From NCBI RefSeq assembly GCF_049727805.1, contig NZ_JBCNYA010000014.1:1-64000 (forward strand): a DNA stretch of 64,000 nt. Direction: 5' to 3'. The position numbers and the translations under genes are program-made. The notes beneath the pieces were generated by a model that was not told the DNA's origin, searched no databases, and saw nothing but the letters and a program-made list of their open reading frames with translations. This stretch comes from Frateuria_A sp049727805. Lineage in GTDB: Bacteria > Pseudomonadota > Gammaproteobacteria > Xanthomonadales > Rhodanobacteraceae. Positions 58,918 through 64,000 of this stretch are shown here, in pieces (the stretch's first letter is position 1; each line of letters starts with the position of its first letter).

Positions 58918-59052
58918 GCCGTTATCTCGAGCTTGCCTTGTTTTGGGTGGAGCGATGGCGCTGGGTCGTGAGGGCGTTGATCCGTCTGCACCACGGCAGG
59001 GCCGCCGCTGGACGGCGGATGCCGCGCCCCCACGGCCCAGCGCCACCCTTCG

Positions 59053-59703
59053 TCAGAAGAGCTCCACCTCTCCCTTTATCGGATCGTTTGCCAAACGCTT
59101 GAGGTAGAACCGCTCGCCGTCCACCAACTGGGCGTCGCGCGTGCCGCGCAACTGGCGCACGCGCACCTTGCCGCTGGCCGGGAAGTACTGGACCTGGCGC
59201 GGGTACACGTCGCCAAGGTCCGACGCCGCCACGGCCAGCTTCTCGGTGGCCAGGTAGCGCTGCACGAACTCGATGTTGCGCCGGCCCACGTCGGTCATTT
59301 GCGCCAGCACGCGGCCGCCGCCGAAGACCTTCACTTCCAGGTCCTCGCGCTGGCCGCCGGCTTTCAGGATGGCGTTGATGAGTTGCTCCATCGCATCGGA
59401 GCCGTAGCGCGCCGCGCGGCCGACCGCGGCCGACCAGGCGTCGCGCTCGCCGACCGGCTCGGGCAGCATGAAGTGGTTCATGCCACCCACGCGCCGACGC
59501 CTGTCGCGGATGCACGCGGCGATGCAGGAACCGAGCACGGTGGAGATCATCTCCTCCTGCGCGCTCACGTAGAACTCGCCCGGCAGCACCTTGGCGGTGA
59601 CGCACTGGTGGGTCGGGTCCCAGAACCTGCGCAGGTGCTCGAAACCGGGTAGAGCGGGTGCGATCGCCTGGCCTCGCGGCAGGCTCGCGGCAACCTGGGT
59701 CAT
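59053..59703 (-). CDS. cheD: Chemoreceptor glutamine deamidase CheD
   Basis: A 216-residue CheD. The active-site Cys60 is in VLGSCIAACI and His77 in GGMNHFMLP; AARYGSDAMEQLINAILKAGG and FGGGRVL follow. It deamidates receptor glutamines. The C-terminus is GEVELF, shared with the transducer-like protein at 56628. The ATG at 59703 overlaps the cheR stop by 4 nt. Confidence 0.93.
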   Translation of the reverse strand: MTQVAASLPRGQAIAPALPGFEHLRRFWDPTHQCVTAKVLPGEFYVSAQEEMISTVLGSCIAACIRDRRRRVGGMNHFMLPEPVGERDAWSAAVGRAARYGSDAMEQLINAILKAGGQREDLEVKVFGGGRVLAQMTDVGRRNIEFVQRYLATEKLAVAASDLGDVYPRQVQYFPASGKVRVRQLRGTRDAQLVDGERFYLKRLANDPIKGEVELF

Positions 59704-60575
59704 GCAGTCTTCTTCCGATAGATGGTGCGGCCGATCAGTTCGAACTCTTCGGAAAGACCGTGCATGGATTCGGAGTGGCCCAGGAACAGCGGCGCACCCG
59801 TGGGCAGCAGACGGGCGAAGCGGCGGAACAGCTTCTGCTTGGTCGGCTGGTCGAAATAGATCACTACGTTGCGGCAGAAGATCGCGTCGAACGGTCCCTG
59901 CATCGGCCATTCGTGCAGCAGGTTGAGCGGCAGGATGGTGGTCAGCTCGCGCAGCTTCGGGTGCACGCAGGCCAGGCCCGCGTACTCGCCCTCGCCGCGC
60001 AGGAACCAGCGCTTGCGCCGCTCGGCGTTGACGCCTTCCAGCCGTTCGACCGGATAGACGCCCTTCTGCGCCGCGGCCAGCGCCGCCGGCGAGAGATCGG
60101 TGGCGAGGATCTTCGCGTCGACGTTGCGGCCGCAGCGCTCCAGCGCCTCGGCCAGCACCATCGCCAGCGAGTAGGGTTCCTCGCCACTGGAGCAGCCGGC
60201 CGACCAGATGCGCAGGCGATCGCCCTCGCGACGTTTCTGCTCGAGCCACTGCGGCAGCATCTCGTTGGCCAGCGCCTCGAAGTGGTGCACCTCGCGGAAG
60301 AAGGCCGTGACGTTGGTGCTGATCGCGCTGGCCAGCTCCCCCAGCTCGCGCTCCGGGTCGGTGCGCAACAGTTCGCAGTAGGCGCCGAAGTCCTTCAGGC
60401 CCAGCGCACGCAGGCGCCGCGCCAGGCGACCCTGCACCAACTGGTGTTTCTGTTCGCTCAGCGCGATGCCGCAGTGCTGGTAGACGAACGTGCGCAGGAA
60501 CTGGAAGTCGCGGTCGCCGAGCAACGGACCGGCGAGGCCGGCCGCAGGGTTGTCGTGGTCGACCACCGCGCTCAT
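59700..60575 (-). CDS. cheR: Chemotaxis protein methyltransferase CheR
   Basis: A 291-residue SAM-dependent methyltransferase of receptor glutamates. The N-terminal helical domain carries GIALSEQKHQLVQGRLARRL and STNVTAFFREVHHFEAL. The SAM site is IWSAGCSSGEEPYSLAM, followed by the beta-subdomain and FCRNVVIYFDQPTKQ with LGHSESM. Its ribosome site GGAG lies inside the last codons of the mcp gene, whose stop is 2 nt before this ATG. Confidence 0.95.
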   Translation of the reverse strand: MSAVVDHDNPAAGLAGPLLGDRDFQFLRTFVYQHCGIALSEQKHQLVQGRLARRLRALGLKDFGAYCELLRTDPERELGELASAISTNVTAFFREVHHFEALANEMLPQWLEQKRREGDRLRIWSAGCSSGEEPYSLAMVLAEALERCGRNVDAKILATDLSPAALAAAQKGVYPVERLEGVNAERRKRWFLRGEGEYAGLACVHPKLRELTTILPLNLLHEWPMQGPFDAIFCRNVVIYFDQPTKQKLFRRFARLLPTGAPLFLGHSESMHGLSEEFELIGRTIYRKKTA

Positions 60576-60577
60576 GC

Positions 60578-62311
60578 TCAGAACTCCTTCCACACGCCCG
60601 CATCGGCCACCGCGGCAGCCGGCTCGGCCACGCGCACCACGCGCGGCGCCGGAGCGCTGCGCACGGCGGCGAACACCGCCTCGGCCTCAGCCACCACGGC
60701 CGACGCGGTCGGCTTGGCGGCCGGCGCCGGCGCGGCGGCGGCATCGCTGTCCAGGCGGAAGAACGCCACCTGGCGGGCCAGCTCGTTGGCCTGCTCCTGC
60801 ATCGCGCGGGCAGCGGCGGCAGCCTCCTCGACCAGCGCGGCGTTCTGCTGGGTCATCTCGTCCATCTGCGACACGGCGTGGTTGACCTGGTCGATGCCGG
60901 CCGACTGCTCCTGGCTGGCCGCGGCGATCTCGGCCACGATGTCGGTGACCTTCTTGACGCTGTCGACGATTTCCGAAAGGGCCTTGCCCGACTGGTCGAC
61001 CAGTTCCGTACCGGTGCGCACCTTCTCCGCGCTGTCGTTGATCAGCGCCTTGATCTCCTTGGCCGCGCCGGCCGAGCGCTGCGCCAGGTTGCGCACCTCG
61101 GTGGCGACCACCGCGAAACCGCGGCCCTGCTCGCCGGCCCGCGCCGCTTCCACGGCCGCGTTGAGCGAGAGCAGGTTGGTCTGGAAGGCGATCTCGTCGA
61201 TCAGGCTGACGATGTCGGAAATCTTGCGGCTGGAGGCGTTGATCTCCTTCATCGCCACCACCGCCTGCGAAGCCACCTCGCCGCCGCGCTCGGCCTGCTC
61301 GCGGGCGCCGCGGGCCAGCTGGTTGGCGTGGCTGGCGTTCTCGGCGTTCTGCTTGACGGTGGAGGTCATCTCCTCCATCGAGGAGGCGGTTTCCTCCAGG
61401 CTGGAGGCCTGTTCCTGCGTACGCTGGGAAAGGTCGTCGTTGCCGCGGGCGATCTGCTGCGCGGCGGTGCTCACCGCGCCGGAGCCGTGGCGCACCTCGC
61501 CGACGATCGCCGACAGGCGCTCGTCCATGCTGCGGAACGCTTCCAGCAGCTGGCCAAGCTCGTCCTTGCGGTTGCACTGGATCGCATGGCCGAGCTTGCC
61601 CTGCGCGATCTCGCGGGCGACACGGCCGGCATAGGTGAGCGTGCTGATGATCGAGCGGCTCAGCGACAGCGCCATCCAGATGGCCAGCAGCAGGCCGGCA
61701 GCCAGCGCGCCGATGCTGATGGCGCGGATCAGCCTGAAGCGCGAGACCTGGCCCTGGTAGGCGGCGAAGGCCTCGTCCCGCTGCATGGAGACGAGTTTGT
61801 CCAGCACCTCCAGGCGCATCATCATCAGCGGGCGCACTTCCATGTCGAGCACGTCGCCGGCGGCCTCGTCGTGCTGGTTCAGCGCGTCGGTCATGTCCTT
61901 CAGGCCGCTGATGTAGTCACCCTCGTCGGCCAGGTATTTCTTGTACTGCGCGGCGACCGCGTCGCTCTTGGGAGCGGCGTCGAACTCCTTCTTCTCGGCA
62001 AGGAACTTCTTTTCCAGTGCCGCGTATTCGTCCATCTTCTGCTTGAGCTGCGGCGGCTGCTTGACCAGCCGGGCCGCCTCGCCGAGCACGATGAACTGCA
62101 TCAGCGAATCGGCGCGCATGCGGGAGACGGTCTGCGCCGTCACCAGCTCGTCCTGGTACATCGAGCGCATGCCCTCGTTCTGCAGCTGCATCGAGCCGAT
62201 GCCGATCACGGCGCCGGCCACCAGCATCAGCATCAGCATGCCGAGCACCAGGCGCAGGCGGCCGCGCACGGTCAGGGCGGGAATCTTGAACTTGAGTTTC
62301 GGCATTTTCAT
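60578..62311 (-). CDS. Methyl-accepting chemotaxis protein with 4HB sensor
   Basis: A 577-residue transducer. The first membrane helix is near residues 21-42, then a periplasmic four-helix-bundle domain to about residue 190. A second helix (AISIGALAAGLLLAIWMAL), a HAMP region (YAGRVAREIAQGKLG) and the signalling tip FQTNLLSLNAAVEAARAGEQGRGFAVVATEVR follow. An Ala/Pro linker ends in GVWKEF, a WxxF tether like the NWETF end of Tar/Tsr to which CheR binds. The ligand is unknown. Confidence 0.94.
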   Translation of the reverse strand: MKMPKLKFKIPALTVRGRLRLVLGMLMLMLVAGAVIGIGSMQLQNEGMRSMYQDELVTAQTVSRMRADSLMQFIVLGEAARLVKQPPQLKQKMDEYAALEKKFLAEKKEFDAAPKSDAVAAQYKKYLADEGDYISGLKDMTDALNQHDEAAGDVLDMEVRPLMMMRLEVLDKLVSMQRDEAFAAYQGQVSRFRLIRAISIGALAAGLLLAIWMALSLSRSIISTLTYAGRVAREIAQGKLGHAIQCNRKDELGQLLEAFRSMDERLSAIVGEVRHGSGAVSTAAQQIARGNDDLSQRTQEQASSLEETASSMEEMTSTVKQNAENASHANQLARGAREQAERGGEVASQAVVAMKEINASSRKISDIVSLIDEIAFQTNLLSLNAAVEAARAGEQGRGFAVVATEVRNLAQRSAGAAKEIKALINDSAEKVRTGTELVDQSGKALSEIVDSVKKVTDIVAEIAAASQEQSAGIDQVNHAVSQMDEMTQQNAALVEEAAAAARAMQEQANELARQVAFFRLDSDAAAAPAPAAKPTASAVVAEAEAVFAAVRSAPAPRVVRVAEPAAAVADAGVWKEF

Positions 62312-62324
62312 CGGTCGGTCCTGG

Positions 62325-62828
62325 TCAGGCCACGGCTTTGACTTCGGTGGCCGCGGGCAAGGCGGCTTCGAGCATCTGCGCGTCCTGCGGCTGCAACAGC
62401 TTGTCCACGTCGAGCAGCAGCACCATGCGCTCCTCGATGGAGGTCAATCCCTTCAGGTATTCGGTATCCACCGCGGTACCCATGTCCGGCACCGGGCGCA
62501 CCTTGTCGGCCTGCACGTCCAGCACGTCGGAGACGGCATCGACCACGACGCCGAACAGGCGCCCGGCCACCGTCACCACCACGGTCACCGTGGTGGCGGT
62601 GTATTCCTCGCGCGCGAGCCCGAAACGCAGGCGCAGGTCCAGCACGGGCACGATGGCGCCGCGCAGGTTGAGCACGCCCAGCACGTAGTGCGGCGCCTGC
62701 GGGATGCGGGTAACCGGCGTCCAGCCGCGGATCTCGCGCACGGCCAGGATGTCGATGCCGTACTCCTCGGGACCGAGGCTGAAGGTAAGTTGCTGTACGA
62801 CCGACGCGGCCTGGGGTTCTTCTTGCAT
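62325..62828 (-). CDS. cheW: Chemotaxis coupling protein CheW
   Basis: A 167-residue CheW: LTFSLGPEEYGIDILAVREI, TRIPQAPHYVLGVLNLRGAIVPVLDLRLRF, VVDAVSDVLDV and MVLLLDVDKLL near the end. It links transducers to the CheA kinase, which is not in this window. ATG 62828 places the conserved domain about 12 residues in, as in E. coli; a start at 62879 would add 17 residues and has no better ribosome site. Confidence 0.92.
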   Translation of the reverse strand: MQEEPQAASVVQQLTFSLGPEEYGIDILAVREIRGWTPVTRIPQAPHYVLGVLNLRGAIVPVLDLRLRFGLAREEYTATTVTVVVTVAGRLFGVVVDAVSDVLDVQADKVRPVPDMGTAVDTEYLKGLTSIEERMVLLLDVDKLLQPQDAQMLEAALPAATEVKAVA

Positions 62829-62931
62829 GGGACGGGTACCTGGTGTCGTGGCGGACGCTTCGCGGACGTCCTGCTTCATTCAGGATGTCGGCGCCGCGGG
62901 ACGGAACTTGAGCGGCGCGCCGGGGGGCCGC

Positions 62932-63948
62932 TCAGAAGCTGAGTTCGCTCCAGAGCCCGACCTCGTCGGAGCTGCGCACCTCGCGCCCCTGCCGGCGCAG
63001 GGCGTTGTGCTTGGCCACCAGCGCCAGCCGCACGCGCTTGACCGGCTGCCACTCGATGCCGGCGTCGGCATAGCGGCTGCGCTGGTCCGGCGCCTGCAGG
63101 CGGCTCGGCTGCAGGCGGTCGTAGCGGGCGAACAGGCTCCAGTGCGGCGCCACGCGTACGCTGGCCCAGGCCGACCAGCTGCGGCCGCGGTCGCTGGCCG
63201 GATCGTGCAGGGAGGCCCAGTTGCTGGCGTAGGCGTAGCGCACGCCCAGGCGCCAGGTGTCGTCCGCGTAGGCGGCGAGCAGGTCGATGCGCCGGGCGGT
63301 GTGGTACAGCTCGGTCAGGTCGCCATCCTCGGCGCGCTGCCCGTCGTAGCCGCCCAGCGCCAGCACCGTATGGGCGCTGGGGTGGTAGGAGAACTGCGCC
63401 TCCACGTCGGCGCGGTTGCCCACGCTGGGCCGCTTGTAGCCGCCCCCGGTCACCACGGACAGCGCGTAGTCGAACTTCGGCGCCAGCGCGCCGCGGACGT
63501 GCACGCCCCAGTCGGCGGCGGAGTCGATCTTCTGCAGCGAGGTGGCCAGCGCATCGATGTAGCGGTAGCCGTACCACTGACTGACCAGCGCGGTCCAGGG
63601 AAGGTCGTCCGCGCCCACGCGCACCACCCCTGACTGGCCGTAGCGGCGCTGCACGTAGGCCCGCTTGAGCCACAGGTCCGGGTCGCGTTCGCCGCGTAGC
63701 CAGTTCACGTCGGCAGTGGCATGCACCGACCAGGCCGGGTCGATCGCGTAGTCCGCGTCCAGGTAGAGCCGCTTGAGATCGGCATCCACGTCGCTGCTGC
63801 GGGTGCCGGCGACGCGGTCGTGCCGGTCCAGCTGGCTGACGTCGGCGAAGGCCTTGCCGCCGAAGGTGAACTCGCCTGCATGCGCCACCGGGGCAAGCAG
63901 GGCCAGGCCCAGCGCGAGGCGCCGGGCGGTGCGGGTTGCAAGATGCAT
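62932..63948 (-). CDS. Outer-membrane porin-like protein
   Basis: A 338-residue protein with a signal peptide (to AHA-GEF), followed by alternating amphipathic strands (FGGKAFADVSQL, RLYLDADYAID, SVHATADVNW, LRRVGADDLPW-like GVVRVGADDLPW) and a C-terminal phenylalanine (VGLWSELSF). This is the pattern of a 16-stranded O/P-type porin or similar barrel. The transported substance is unknown. It lies 103 bp upstream of the cheW start. Confidence 0.82.
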   Translation of the reverse strand: MHLATRTARRLALGLALLAPVAHAGEFTFGGKAFADVSQLDRHDRVAGTRSSDVDADLKRLYLDADYAIDPAWSVHATADVNWLRGERDPDLWLKRAYVQRRYGQSGVVRVGADDLPWTALVSQWYGYRYIDALATSLQKIDSAADWGVHVRGALAPKFDYALSVVTGGGYKRPSVGNRADVEAQFSYHPSAHTVLALGGYDGQRAEDGDLTELYHTARRIDLLAAYADDTWRLGVRYAYASNWASLHDPASDRGRSWSAWASVRVAPHWSLFARYDRLQPSRLQAPDQRSRYADAGIEWQPVKRVRLALVAKHNALRRQGREVRSSDEVGLWSELSF

Positions 63949-64000
63949 GATCGTGGGGTCCTGCGGGATGGCGCGGGACCCGCGCCATCTGTCGAAAGGG

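Overview
This is a high-GC gammaproteobacterial chromosome segment, most likely from the order Xanthomonadales (Rhodanobacteraceae or Xanthomonadaceae type). The reasons are the tRNA-Tyr/Gly/Thr-tuf operon, the hemA-prfA block divergent from lolB/ispE/prs/rplY/pth/ychF, STN-type TonB receptors under FecI/FecR control, sedolisins with PKD domains, and GTAG-headed REP elements like the SMAG family of Stenotrophomonas. The genus is an inference. I see no prophage, insertion sequence, CRISPR array, rRNA or replication origin.

Layout. 1-600: 5' end of tuf with three upstream tRNA genes and their promoter. 0.7-9.5 kb: housekeeping and redox genes (trxC, ABM-type monooxygenase, secreted alpha/beta hydrolase, selO, YkgJ-type protein, rsuA, rsmC-like, and the ergothioneine pair egtD/egtB). 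9.5-16 kb: a small secreted protein, then an exported cyanophycinase divergent from a FecI sigma factor, FecR and a TonB-dependent receptor. 16-23.5 kb, minus strand: lipoprotein TPR gene, lolB, a GNAT-IspE fusion, tRNA-Gln, prs, rplY, pth, ychF. 23.6-33.8 kb: hemA, prfA, a SPINDLY-like glycosyltransferase, acylphosphatase/TlpA/YihY, WrbA/DUF2069, an AidB-like acyl-CoA dehydrogenase and a single-domain asparaginase.

33.8-42.2 kb is a secreted-protease island: two tandem sedolisins (S53) and one thermolysin-like M4 enzyme, all on the minus strand, each with its own terminator and an unusually A+T-rich upstream region. Their mRNA leaders share a structured motif although the S53 and M4 coding regions are unrelated. 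It has two hairpins whose stems differ in sequence but keep pairing, a conserved 12-nt box between them, and a GCATC loop. This is the best candidate in the window for an undescribed regulatory element.

42.2-56.3 kb holds sufT, a transhydrogenase locus (pntAA far from pntAB-pntB, with a sigma factor/DUF3619/DUF3106 cassette in between on the other strand), cdd, a nitroreductase, a flap endonuclease-like protein, a Nudix enzyme, an M13 peptidase, and an ECF sigma/anti-sigma pair. That pair faces a DUF6249 gene across a mirror-symmetric pair of ECF-type promoters. 56.3-64 kb is a chemotaxis cluster on the minus strand (porin-like gene, cheW, mcp, cheR, cheD, cheB, a second transducer-like protein, a STAS protein) without cheA or cheY inside the window.

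Five paired-palindrome REP (REPIN-like) elements are scattered between genes, and two of them supply the stop codon of the gene next to them.
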